Numbered from the stretch's first letter, positions 1-7,614 are shown. The stretch: 12,812 nucleotides of DNA from CAYQTO01 sp964420455 (GCA_964420455.1 CAYQTO010000106.1:1-12812); one strand, 5' to 3'. The notes: a model not told the origin generated them from the sequence alone. Numbers and translations are program-made.

Positions 1-20
1 GGTCCTCGCAAGCCAGGACC
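1..20 (-). terminator. Possible terminator hairpin after prepilin gene
   Basis: GGTCCT (1-6) and AGGACC (15-20) form a perfect 6-bp inverted repeat around an 8-nt loop, 30 nt past the stop of the minus-strand prepilin gene. Read on the minus strand, any U-tract would lie outside the window, so terminator function cannot be confirmed. Confidence 0.35.
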
Positions 21-49
21 CGGGGGCTTTATTCGAGGTTCGGTCCCAA

Positions 50-805
50 TCAGGGAATTGCGACGTTGTCGGGGACCGCATTGTACTTGTTCTGAATGCG
101 GTCGATAGCCGGAAGGAGAGTCCCAACAGGGCCCGGGCCACCACCGAAGCGGACGAGGTCGCCGGGGGAGACGGTTCCGTTGGTGGGATCATAGTCAACA
201 CCTTGGGCACGGACGAGCTGGTTGTAGTTCGACTGGCCAGCACCAAAGCAGTTACGGCGGTCCGGGCCACAGCCGACGACATGCCATTGGGCGCCCGAGG
301 TGCCCGCCGCTCCGCGGTTACCACCAAGGATCCCCCCCGGCCAAAGCGACCTTGCATCCACGTAATCGTAGGTATCGTACTCGTCACGGACATCGCCGTC
401 TTCGTCGAGTGCGCGGTTGACGTTTGCGGGGATGAACGGGTCCCGGAAGACGCTGGTGATGTAGGCAATGGGCGTGGTGAGCCAGATGAAACGAGAGCTG
501 ATCGCGCCCTGACTGGGGTCGGGGTTGAAAACACTGGGGCCGTTGATGCCGCTACCCGCTGCGCCCGGGCGACCAAGGAAGGGGCTATTCGGAGCAACGA
601 TCATGGGATAAACGTTGTTGTCGACCTGATAGGCCTCGACCGCGGTGGCAAGGGTGCGCAGGTCAGCCTGCGAACGGGACACCTTCGAGCGGGTCTGCGC
701 CTCGAGGAAGTTGGGCACGGCGATGGCAGCCAGGATCGCGATGATCGCTACCACAATCAGCAGCTCGATCAGCGTGAATCCTTTGGTGAGGACGGGGGTT
801 TTCAC
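50..805 (-). CDS. Prepilin-type N-terminal cleavage/methylation protein (type IV pilin/pseudopilin-like)
   Basis: This 251-residue protein opens with a class III prepilin signal: a short basic leader VKTPVLTKG, then FTLIELLIV and a hydrophobic helix running to AVPNF. Prepilin peptidase should cut after Gly9, leaving Phe1 and Glu5 in the mature protein, the classical requirements for pilin assembly. After the helix comes a charged stretch (EAQTRSKVSRSQADLRTLATAVEAY) as in type II secretion pseudopilins, then a globular Gly/Asp/Asn-rich part containing GCGPDRRNCFG and YDPTNGTVSPGD. The start is GTG at 805. An AAGGAG site at 814-819 lies 8 nt upstream, while the open frame upstream of it lacks pilin features and overlaps the ispH control region. 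The family is numerous and usually present in many copies in candidate-phylum genomes. The exact role (pilus, T2SS or surface array) cannot be told. The gene is divergent from ispH. Confidence 0.88.
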   Translation of the reverse strand: MKTPVLTKGFTLIELLIVVAIIAILAAIAVPNFLEAQTRSKVSRSQADLRTLATAVEAYQVDNNVYPMIVAPNSPFLGRPGAAGSGINGPSVFNPDPSQGAISSRFIWLTTPIAYITSVFRDPFIPANVNRALDEDGDVRDEYDTYDYVDARSLWPGGILGGNRGAAGTSGAQWHVVGCGPDRRNCFGAGQSNYNQLVRAQGVDYDPTNGTVSPGDLVRFGGGPGPVGTLLPAIDRIQNKYNAVPDNVAIP

Positions 806-813
806 CTTGGAAT

Positions 814-819
814 CTCCTT
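814..819 (-). promoter_or_regulatory. Ribosome binding site fixing the GTG start of the prepilin gene
   Basis: The minus strand reads AAGGAG here, 8 nt before GTG 805. It is the reason for preferring the non-ATG start over the much longer open frame that begins at 1072. Confidence 0.75.
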
Positions 820-881
820 CGTGTAAAGGGGGGCGTGATGGGCGGTTTTTGACCGCAACTAGAGCCAAACATGGTGACCGT

Positions 882-897
882 GTTGCGATATCGCAAC
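882..897. promoter_or_regulatory. Perfect 16-bp palindrome, candidate operator
   Basis: GTTGCGATATCGCAAC is its own reverse complement with no spacer. It lies in the 244-bp divergent region, 77 bp from the prepilin start and 153 bp from the ispH start. A symmetric site in this place is typical of a dimeric repressor or activator. The cognate regulator is not identifiable. Nearby, GCGGT (842-846) and ACCGC (852-856) form a small hairpin in the prepilin leader. Confidence 0.5.
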
Positions 898-1049
898 GAA
901 AAAACGTCCCCCGTGATTCCCCTCCGGTTGGATTTTCGAGGCTCACCGGCCGCCCCCAACACCGTGATGGACTGCACCTTGCATCTGCTTGCACGCCAAG
1001 GGACTGCGGGCCATACCGGCCGACGCCCCAACCCCACGCAGGAGGCCCC

Positions 1050-2270
1050 ATGTCGCCCCGCAACGAGCCCAACCTCTATCGCGCCTCCCTCGGCATGAAG
1101 GACGTCATCGCGCCTGAAATTGCCCGCGACTACCACAGCATCGTCGTGGATGAAGTTCGCGCCAACGGCAACCGGCTCGATCTCCCCGGCCTCTCCATCC
1201 GCCTCGCCAAGGAGTTCGGCTTCTGCTACGGCGTCGACAAGGCGGTCGACATGGCCTACGAGGCCCGGGCCAAGTTTCCCGACCGCCGCATCTTCCTCAC
1301 CTACGAGATCATCCACAACCCGCGGGTGAATGCCCGCCTGCGCGAGATGGGTATCGAGTTCCTCTCGGGGTCGCTCCGGGGGGCCGCCAGCCGCGAGGAC
1401 ATCGGGCCGGGGGACGTGGTCCTGCTGCCGGCCTTTGGCGTCCCGGCGCCCGAGCTCGAGGCACTCCGCGCCACCGGCTGTGTGCTCGTCGACACCACCT
1501 GTGGCTCCGTCGTCCATGTGTGGAAGCGAGTGGAAAAGTACGCCAAGGATGGTTTCACGGCGGTCGTCCACGGCAAGGCGACCCACGCGGAGACCCTCGC
1601 CACCGTCAGCCAGGCCCAGAAGTTTGGCGGCCACACGGTTGTCGTCCGCGACCGGGCGGAGGCCCAACTCGTTTGTGACATCATCACCGGCGACCGGCCC
1701 CCGGGCGATATCGCCGCGCTCGGGCCGCTGGCCCTCAGCAACGGGTTCGACCCCGCCCGCCACCTCGACCGTATCGGCGTCGCGAACCAGACAACCATGC
1801 TGGCGAGCGAGTCGCTCGAGATCGCCGCCATGATCGGCCGCGCCCTCGAGCAGCGCCACGGCCCCGACAACCCCAAGGAGCACTTTCGGAGCTTTGACAC
1901 CATCTGCAGCGCGACCCAGGAGCGCCAGGACGCGATCGTGGAGCTCGTGGATTCGGGCGAGCTCGACCTGATGCTCATCGTGGGGGGATACAATTCCTCC
2001 AACACGGGGCATTTGCTGGAAATCGCCGCCGCCAAGATGCCCGCGTATCATATCTGCGACGCGGAGGAAATCATCTCCCGCGAGGTGATCCGCCACAAGC
2101 CGGTGGGGGAGAAAGACGCGGTGGAGGGGACGGACTGGCTGCCGGAGAAGCGGCCGCTGGTGGTCGGCTTCACCGCCGGCGCCAGCACCCCCAACAAGGC
2201 CATCGGCGACGCGATCGAAAGGCTGGCCCATGTCATGGGGGTGGAGGGACATTTCACAATGAGTCAATGA
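1050..2270 (+). CDS. ispH: 4-hydroxy-3-methylbut-2-enyl diphosphate reductase (long cyanobacterial/plant-type IspH/LytB)
   Basis: IspH is the last enzyme of the MEP isoprenoid pathway. Its [4Fe-4S] cluster reductively dehydroxylates HMBPP to IPP and DMAPP in the cytoplasm. All three cluster cysteines are present: Cys59 in FGFCYGV, Cys151 in DTTCGSVVHVWKR and Cys286 in DTICSATQERQ. Substrate-site motifs are also intact: IIHNPRVN (His89), HGKATHAET (His179, Glu181), NQTTM, YNSSNTGHL and GFTAGASTPNK. At 406 residues it matches the long form with an N-terminal extension known from cyanobacteria and plastids, rather than the roughly 310-residue E. coli form. The start ATG 1050 follows GGAGG at 1041-1045, and the open frame upstream (from 645) lacks homology. 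The last residues, TMSQ and stop, are encoded by the first copy of the downstream repeat array, so the C-terminus may have been altered by repeat insertion. It is transcribed alone, divergent from the prepilin gene and convergent with rmuC. Confidence 0.95.
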   Translation: MSPRNEPNLYRASLGMKDVIAPEIARDYHSIVVDEVRANGNRLDLPGLSIRLAKEFGFCYGVDKAVDMAYEARAKFPDRRIFLTYEIIHNPRVNARLREMGIEFLSGSLRGAASREDIGPGDVVLLPAFGVPAPELEALRATGCVLVDTTCGSVVHVWKRVEKYAKDGFTAVVHGKATHAETLATVSQAQKFGGHTVVVRDRAEAQLVCDIITGDRPPGDIAALGPLALSNGFDPARHLDRIGVANQTTMLASESLEIAAMIGRALEQRHGPDNPKEHFRSFDTICSATQERQDAIVELVDSGELDLMLIVGGYNSSNTGHLLEIAAAKMPAYHICDAEEIISREVIRHKPVGEKDAVEGTDWLPEKRPLVVGFTAGASTPNKAIGDAIERLAHVMGVEGHFTMSQ

Positions 2271-2940
2271 GGAAATGAGGGGGGGCAGGGAAGAGGGCGC
2301 TGTCCCCCATTGCAGTCCTCCTTGTCTCTTTGCCTCATTGCAAAAAATCATATCCAAACAATGAGATCAAGAGATCAGGAGGTGGTTCTCTGGGATTTTT
2401 ACAATGAGTAAAGAAGAAAATGAGGGTGTTCAAGATAGGATCTGGCCTCCCCATTGCAGCCCTCCTTGTCTCTTTGCCTCATTGTCAAAAAAAACAAACA
2501 ATGAGATCAGGAGATCAGGAGGTGGTTCTCTGGGATTTTTACAATGAGTAAAGAAGGAAATGAGGGGGGCAGGGAAGAGGGCGCTCTCCCCCATTGCAGT
2601 CCTCCTTGCCTCTTTGCCTCATTGTTAAAAAATAAACAATGAGATCAGGAGATCAGGAGCGGGGCCTCTGAGATTTTACAATGAGCAAAGGAGTAAATGA
2701 GGGGGTTCAAGATAGAATCTGTCCTCCCCTTTGCAGTTCTCTTTGTCTCTTTATCTCATTGTTAAAATATCTCTTCGCAAAAATAAACAATAAGATCAGG
2801 AGATCGGGAGGGGGGCTGGTATTTTACAATGAGTAAAGGAGTAAATGAGGGTGTTCAAGAACAGGGGGGGAGAAAGGACAGAGATTGCTCCCCCCTTTGC
2901 AGTTCTCTTTCTCTCTTTATCTCATTGTTAAAATAGCTTT
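2256..2940. repeat. Array of five ~140-bp imperfect palindromic repeats filling the ispH/rmuC convergent gap
   Basis: Copies begin with ACAATGAG at 2256, 2401, 2541, 2678 and 2826 (periods 145, 140, 137, 148); the last is partial. Each has a purine-rich left arm (ACAATGAGTAAAGRAG, AAATGAGGG), a variable core, then a pyrimidine-rich right arm (TTGCAGTCCTC, TGTCTCTTTGCCTCATTGT) that is roughly the left arm's inverse. Next come an A-rich run, a second ACAATGAG and ATCAGGAGATCAGG (TAAGATCAGG and GATCGGGAGG in copy 4), and a G/T-rich tail ending GATTTT. Copies 1 and 3 share one core (GCAGGGAAGAGGGCGCT) and copies 2 and 4 another (GTTCAAGATAG), giving an A-B-A-B pattern. CTCATTGTT (2618-2626) and AACAATGAG (2635-2643) also form a perfect 9-bp inverted pair across the copy 3 unit. 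The rmuC side shows a weak echo, with ACAATGA just past its stop on the minus strand. No gene is seen in 2271-3045. Confidence 0.9.
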
Positions 2941-2967
2941 TCCCCGAAGTTGAAATAGCTTTTCCCC
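2931..2967. repeat. Short direct repeat at the edge of the array
   Basis: AAATAGCTTTTCCCC occurs at 2931-2945 and again at 2953-2967 (22-bp period), where the fifth palindromic unit breaks off. It probably reflects slippage or a small duplication at the array boundary. Confidence 0.8.
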
Positions 2968-3045
2968 AAATCCAAAAGGTAAACAAGGGGGAACAGGTCA
3001 CCCTCCCCCTTGCCGCCCCTTCGCCTTCTTTCTGTCATTGTTTCG

Positions 3046-4590
3046 CTACTCTTCCTCGTAGGGGACTTCCTCGGCCAGTTCGGGGATGGTTTCTCCCACG
3101 AGTTCCTCCGGCGCCTTGTCGATCCCGCGGAGTGCCCGCTCCATCGCCCGCGTCCGCCGCTCCGTAATGTCGATTTCCTTTGTGGCGGAATCCAGCTTCT
3201 TGCGGACCTTGCCGAGCACGTCGCCAAACTTGCCGAATTCCGTCTTCACCACCGCCAGAGTCTTGGAAATCTCGCCGCTTTGCTTGCTGATGGCGAGTGT
3301 CTGGAAGCCAACCCACAGGCTGTTGAGCACCGCGTGGAGGGTCGTGGGCCCGGTAATAACGATTCCATGCTGCTGGCGGATTTCGCCCACCAGATCGCCA
3401 AGGCGCAGCGCCTCGGCGAACAGCCCTTCGGTCGGGAGGAAGAGAATCGCAAAGTTGGTGGTTTCGGGTGGGGAGACGTACTTATCGCGAATGGTCTTCG
3501 CCTCAAGGAGGAGCCGATGGCCGAGGGCCTTCTGCTGCGCGGCCACCTCCGCCTGGTCGCCCCGCTCGTATGCCTCCTGGAGGCGCGTGTAATCCTCGAT
3601 CGGGAACTTTGCATCAATCGGGAGCCAGACATGGCGGCCGTCGCTGTGTTGCCCGGGGAGCTTCAGGGCCACTTCCACCCGATCGTTGCTGTTGGCGACG
3701 GTGGCCACATTAACGTCGTAGTAGTGCGCCGGAAGGATGTCCTCGATCAGCGCCTTGAGTTGCACTTCGCCAAAGGTGCCGCGCGACTTCACGTTGGTCA
3801 GCACGCGCTTGAGGTCGCCAACGCCGGTGGCCAGTTGTTGCATGTCGCCGAGCCCCTTGTGGACTTGTTCCAAGCGCTCGCTGACCTGTTTGAACGATTC
3901 CCCGAGGCGCCTCTCGAGCGTGCTTTGCAACTTCTCGTCCACCGTTTGGCGAATGTGTTCGAGCTTCTTTTCGTTGTCGCCGCGCATTTTTTCGAGCGCC
4001 TCTGAAATGCGGGTCCCCAGGCCTTCGAAGGCTTTCGTCTGTGCTTCGCGATTCTGCTTTTCCGATTGGTTGAGCTTTTCGAGGGCCTCGGTGAGTTCGC
4101 GGCGCGCTGTGGCGTTCTGCTCCCCCTGCCGTTCCCCCATCTGGCCGAGGGACTCGACGATGGTGCGCTGGAGCTCGGCGCTGCGGGTGGCGTTTTGCTC
4201 GGTTTCTTTTTTGGCCCGTTCGGCGGTATCGGCGGCGAGCTTCTCGAAGGCGCCGCGGATTTTCTCGAGCTGGTCGCCCTGCTCGCCGCGCGCCGCCCGG
4301 AGCGTCTCGTCGATCGTCTTGCGGAGCTTTTCGACGCTTTCCCCCTGGCGGTCGCCGAACTCGCTGAGGGTTTTCTGGATGCGGTCGGCGAGGTCGAGCT
4401 TGAGGGCGCTTTCGACCCGGTTGAGTTCCTTCTGGAGGTCGGCGGTCGCGGCGCGCTGGGTGTCGTCGAGCGCCTTGAGCCGCGCCTCCACCGGCGCAAG
4501 GTCCACAGGCCGCGGGCGCCATGCCCCAATCGCCGCCATTACGGCGGCCACCGCCGCCACCAGCCCCAGCAACACCAGCACGATATCCAT
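3046..4590 (-). CDS. rmuC: RmuC family DNA recombination protein
   Basis: This is a 514-residue RmuC homologue. Residues 1-21 form one N-terminal membrane segment (MDIVLVLLGLVAAVAAVMAA). Residues about 30-260 are a long, charged, heptad-like coiled coil full of E/K/Q. Residues about 265-480 are the conserved RmuC domain, with RGTFGEVQL (270-278), LPIDAKFPIEDY (323-334), NFAILFLPTEGL (379-390) and GPTTLHAVLNSL (414-425). The tail is acidic (LAEEVPYEEE). RmuC in E. coli limits recombination at short inverted repeats. The domain is predicted to have a nuclease-like fold, but the biochemical activity is not established. The start ATG 4590 follows GGAGG (minus strand, 4599-4603) by 8 nt. The gene lies 103 nt downstream of the C25 peptidase gene on the same strand and may have its own promoter. 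It converges on ispH across the palindromic repeat array. Confidence 0.93.
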   Translation of the reverse strand: MDIVLVLLGLVAAVAAVMAAIGAWRPRPVDLAPVEARLKALDDTQRAATADLQKELNRVESALKLDLADRIQKTLSEFGDRQGESVEKLRKTIDETLRAARGEQGDQLEKIRGAFEKLAADTAERAKKETEQNATRSAELQRTIVESLGQMGERQGEQNATARRELTEALEKLNQSEKQNREAQTKAFEGLGTRISEALEKMRGDNEKKLEHIRQTVDEKLQSTLERRLGESFKQVSERLEQVHKGLGDMQQLATGVGDLKRVLTNVKSRGTFGEVQLKALIEDILPAHYYDVNVATVANSNDRVEVALKLPGQHSDGRHVWLPIDAKFPIEDYTRLQEAYERGDQAEVAAQQKALGHRLLLEAKTIRDKYVSPPETTNFAILFLPTEGLFAEALRLGDLVGEIRQQHGIVITGPTTLHAVLNSLWVGFQTLAISKQSGEISKTLAVVKTEFGKFGDVLGKVRKKLDSATKEIDITERRTRAMERALRGIDKAPEELVGETIPELAEEVPYEEE

Positions 4591-4617
4591 GGATCATGCC
4601 TCCACGCTGTTATGTTT

Positions 4618-4636
4618 GGCGGGATTCACTCCCGCC
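4618..4636. terminator. GC-rich hairpin between C25 peptidase and rmuC
   Basis: GGCGGGA (4618-4624) and TCCCGCC (4630-4636) pair perfectly around a 5-nt loop. The T-rich stretch TTTATTGT follows on the plus strand only, so as an intrinsic terminator it points against rmuC. On the minus strand it would sit in the rmuC leader. A second weak stem, GCCCC (4669-4673) with GGGGC (4679-4683), lies just past the peptidase stop. Function is uncertain. Confidence 0.4.
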
Positions 4637-4639
4637 TTT

Positions 4640-4668
4640 ATTGTATAGACAAGAAAGAGGTGCAGGAA
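4640..4668 (-). promoter_or_regulatory. Possible rmuC promoter
   Basis: The minus strand shows TACAAT (4645-4640) as a good -10, with a weak -35 TTCCTG (4668-4663) at 17-nt spacing. This would let rmuC be transcribed independently of the peptidase gene. It rests on the -10 alone. Confidence 0.3.
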
Positions 4669-4693
4669 GCCCCGCAAGGGGGCGAGCGTTTTC

Positions 4694-7420
4694 CTACTCC
4701 TCGAGGATCATCCAGCCGGTGAATCCGGTGAGGGGGTGGGGCTGGAGGGTGAGGTCGGTGGCCGGGTCGCCGAAGAGGTTGTACTCGGCGAGGGTGATGC
4801 GGCGGGTGGGGTTTTCGAGGGCGAACTGGAGACGGGTCCAGGCGAGGGCCTCGCCGATGGTGTCCGGGCTGTTCGCCGGGTCCGCGGAGACGGTTTCGAT
4901 CATGAGCTCCGTGAAGAGGCGCTGGTTGTTGTAGTAGTCGACGCCGACCGGGACGATGGTGGCAACGGCGCCGCGGGTGCTCGGACGCAGGAGCCACTCC
5001 TCGCCCATGGATCGGACGGTGCTGCCGGGGAAGGCGTAGTAGCCGTTGAGGCAGGTGAAGGTGGTGACGAGGGGCCAGGACCCGTCGTGGTTGAGGAGGT
5101 CGAGGTCGGGGACCTCGAGGAGGCGTTCGTCGGCCCAGACGGTGTTGTTGCCGTGGCCGGTGTAGACGACAAGGGCGGGCCCGGCGGGGGGCGCATCGAG
5201 GGCGGCGAAGAGGGCGGCCTGCTCGGCGCTGCCGTCGGTGGCGGGCGCGAAGGTGATCGTCTCGGCGGGGTGGCCGCGGTCGTCCCAGATGGCCTCGAGG
5301 AGCCCGGCATCGGCGAGGATCTCCGGCACGTTGTCGTAGATGAACAGACCCGGGCGGACGTGGTCGCGGAGGGTCTCCCCCGCCGCCTCGTGTGCCACCA
5401 GGCGGTCGACGATATTCTCGAGCTCGGCCACGGACTTTACCGGCAGGCGCCCCACCGCCGCGTCCGGCAGGTCGTCCAGCCCGAACAGCACGCCATAGGG
5501 AAAGTCCACCGAGTTTTCGATGGTGAAGCCGGTATCGATGCCGATCTCGATGAAGGTGGGAACCTGGGGGGCATCATGGGTGCCGAGGGCATTTCGCCAG
5601 TCCAGGCTGGCATACCCCACGAGGAGGATCGCGGGAAAGGGTTCGTAGCCGGGGGCGGCTTCGAGGAGGAGGCGGAGAGCCTCGCGGATGACGTCCGGGG
5701 ACTGCTGGCCAAAGTCGATGGAGTCGTAGGCGGCCTCGGGGTCGAGGAGGATCCAACCCGGGCCGCGGAGCGCGAGAAGCGGCGCAAGGGTGGCATGGTA
5801 CTCCTCGGGGCTGACGACGATGCCTTCGACGACGGTGGTGGGCGTGGCGAGGGACTTGGAGGGGGTGACGGTCAGGGGCCGGTCGCCCTCGGCGAAGACC
5901 TCGGCGTGGAAGGAGGCGGCGGTGGCCGGGGCCTCGAACTCGACCGCGACGGTCCCGGTCTCGTCGATGAACGTGCTCGCGCCGGTGATCCGGACGGGGT
6001 TGAAGGGGAGGGTTACGTCGAGGAGGAGCAGGTCGTCGGCGATGGTGCCCGGGGGAAAGCCGCCGATGGTGACGAGGCGGGGCTGGCCGTCGGGACTCGG
6101 CTGGAGGTCGAGGCGTGCGACCCCGTCCGGCCCCACGCGGGGCTTGGCCGCATAGGTGAGGGTGAACGCGTCGAGATTCTGCACCTCGCTGGGTGGGCCG
6201 CCGGGCACCTGGGGGACGGCGTGACCAAAGGTGATCGTCTCGCCGCCGGCGCCGGCCAGGGGGCTGGTGGGGGTGAAGACGTGGGTAAAGTCGGCGGTGA
6301 CGCGGCCCTCCCAGCTGAAGGGCGCCGGGGCCGTGTCGCCATCGAGCGTGATCTCCGCGTAATGGTCCGGGTTCAGGCTGAAGTTGGAACTGGCACCACT
6401 CAGGGTGAAGTCCGCCGTGATGGTGGCCCCGGTCAGGCGGTCCGGGAAGGGGATGGTGGTATCGCGGGATTGGTTGGTGAAGAGACGGTACTGGACGAAG
6501 CGCTGGCCGGCGGGGAATCCGGCGGACCGCTCGTAGAACAGGTCCGGATCGTGGACGAGGGTGCGGGTGGTGGGCTGCTCGGCGGAGGAGGGCGCGAGCG
6601 TAGGAAAGGCGTCGCGCGTCGCCATGGCGGGGGAGGGGTCGGCGGCACCGGGGGTGATGAACAGGGCGTCGTGGACGGCGGTGCGGGTGGCGTTGAAGGG
6701 TGCGTAGAGAAGAAAGTCGTTACTGCCCGCGATGAGGGGAACGGGGAACCCCTTCCAGGTGACGCGAAGACCGTCTGTGGTGGGCAGATCGGCGGCCACG
6801 AGGGTGGCGGGGAGGTCGCCCTCGGCGACGGCGTAGCGAGCCTTGAGGGGACCGTCAGGGGCGGGGAGCGGCGAGGGGGTGCCCTTGGTGGCCTTGGCGC
6901 GGAGGGGCTCGCCCCGGCCCGCGTTGGCGACGAACCGGGCCACCGCTTCGGGCAACGGCCGCCGGGGGGCCTTGGCCGCCGTGCCGGGTCCGCGCAGGGT
7001 GATGCGGGTCGTGCCGCCTGCGGAGGTTCGCTGTGCGGTGGCGGTGACCTGAAGGACCTCGACGCCGGAGACATTCGCGGGGCGGAGGGACACACCAGCG
7101 GCCAGGCCGGCAGTTTCCACCTCCCAGCTGCCCGGATAGTAGCCAGCGGCATCCGCCGGGACGATCAGGAGCGAGGATGAGGCGGGCTCGGAGCGCTGGG
7201 GAAGGGGCGCGGACCACGCGGCCTCAGGGAAATCGGACACATCGGGGGAGAGAACACCGGAGGCGTCAGCCGGTGCGGCGCGAAAGACCAGCTCCAGCAC
7301 TTGGCGGTTGTTCTCCTCTCTGTCTGATATCAGCGCGATTTCCCCCCGAACAGCCCCGGCCAGGAGCAAGGGTAGAAGAATCAGGAGAAAATCTGCATGA
7401 CGACTTATAAAGCGGGTCAT
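4694..7420 (-). CDS. Secreted C25 (gingipain-like) cysteine peptidase
   Basis: This 908-residue protein starts with a signal peptide (hydrophobic LLILLPLLLAGA, cut near AVRG) at ATG 7420. That start lacks a clear Shine-Dalgarno site; the longer frame to 7564 would bury the signal peptide. Residues about 30-530 are Pro/Gly/Thr-rich and beta-like, probably prodomain and Ig-like segments. Residues about 531-895 form a peptidase C25 domain: VVSPEEY, ILLVGYAS (598-605), LDDLPDAAVGRLPV, then VVYTGHGNN with the catalytic His756 and FTCLNGYY with Cys790. The 34-residue His-Cys spacing is close to gingipain R (His211/Cys244). AEYNLFGDPATDL near the end is the usual closing motif. No T9SS C-terminal sorting domain or membrane anchor follows, unlike Bacteroidota gingipains. 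In that family it would cleave extracellular or cell-surface proteins; the bond specificity here is unknown. It is divergent from secreted protein A, so the two may share regulation. Confidence 0.88.
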   Translation of the reverse strand: MTRFISRHADFLLILLPLLLAGAVRGEIALISDREENNRQVLELVFRAAPADASGVLSPDVSDFPEAAWSAPLPQRSEPASSSLLIVPADAAGYYPGSWEVETAGLAAGVSLRPANVSGVEVLQVTATAQRTSAGGTTRITLRGPGTAAKAPRRPLPEAVARFVANAGRGEPLRAKATKGTPSPLPAPDGPLKARYAVAEGDLPATLVAADLPTTDGLRVTWKGFPVPLIAGSNDFLLYAPFNATRTAVHDALFITPGAADPSPAMATRDAFPTLAPSSAEQPTTRTLVHDPDLFYERSAGFPAGQRFVQYRLFTNQSRDTTIPFPDRLTGATITADFTLSGASSNFSLNPDHYAEITLDGDTAPAPFSWEGRVTADFTHVFTPTSPLAGAGGETITFGHAVPQVPGGPPSEVQNLDAFTLTYAAKPRVGPDGVARLDLQPSPDGQPRLVTIGGFPPGTIADDLLLLDVTLPFNPVRITGASTFIDETGTVAVEFEAPATAASFHAEVFAEGDRPLTVTPSKSLATPTTVVEGIVVSPEEYHATLAPLLALRGPGWILLDPEAAYDSIDFGQQSPDVIREALRLLLEAAPGYEPFPAILLVGYASLDWRNALGTHDAPQVPTFIEIGIDTGFTIENSVDFPYGVLFGLDDLPDAAVGRLPVKSVAELENIVDRLVAHEAAGETLRDHVRPGLFIYDNVPEILADAGLLEAIWDDRGHPAETITFAPATDGSAEQAALFAALDAPPAGPALVVYTGHGNNTVWADERLLEVPDLDLLNHDGSWPLVTTFTCLNGYYAFPGSTVRSMGEEWLLRPSTRGAVATIVPVGVDYYNNQRLFTELMIETVSADPANSPDTIGEALAWTRLQFALENPTRRITLAEYNLFGDPATDLTLQPHPLTGFTGWMILEE

Positions 7421-7504
7421 AAGGAAGGATCCGGATGGATTGCCCTGAAAAGGCTGCGCAGGCGTCCCACAGAGGCCCATTTGCTGGCAACTGGATCCAT
7501 GAAT

Positions 7505-7530
7505 ACCGGAAATTTTGGCCATTTTCCGGT
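7505..7530. promoter_or_regulatory. Inverted repeat in divergent control region, candidate operator
   Basis: ACCGGAAA (7505-7512) and TTTCCGGT (7523-7530) are perfect 8-bp arms, and the 10-bp spacer contains the self-complementary TGGCCA (7516-7521). It lies 85 bp upstream of the C25 peptidase start and about 85 bp upstream of the predicted promoter of secreted protein A. It could therefore be a shared regulator site or a DNA hairpin. The regulator is unknown. Confidence 0.45.
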
Positions 7531-7614
7531 GGTTTCCGAGACCGGGCGAGCGAAAGCGATCCATCGGGCGGCCGCGTCCCGGGCGACGGACACAAGGCCC
7601 ATCGCAAGCGGGGG

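Noticed and set aside
1..49. Partial tRNA (GGTTCGGTCCC resembles a T-arm)
   Set aside because: No acceptor or anticodon stems can be drawn. The segment is better explained as the 3' flank of the prepilin gene with a terminator-like hairpin.
663..2357. Minus-strand 564-residue open frame across ispH
   Set aside because: It is antisense to a well-supported ispH with all three cluster cysteines. The translation shows no recognisable domain.
2404..2547. 47-codon ORF inside repeat copy 2 (ATG in ACAATGAG, stop in the next copy)
   Set aside because: It has no Shine-Dalgarno site, the frame is not kept at the same length across copies (periods 145, 140, 137, 148), and the palindromic structure explains the sequence better.
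2256..2967. CRISPR array
   Set aside because: Units are ~140 bp, similar along their whole length, and lack the 25-37 bp repeat / unique spacer pattern. No cas genes are present.
4736..7180. 814-residue plus-strand open frame opposite the C25 peptidase gene
   Set aside because: It is a shadow of GC-rich codon structure. The translation is Gly/Glu/Val-biased low complexity with no domain, while the minus strand encodes a clear signal peptide and C25 domain.
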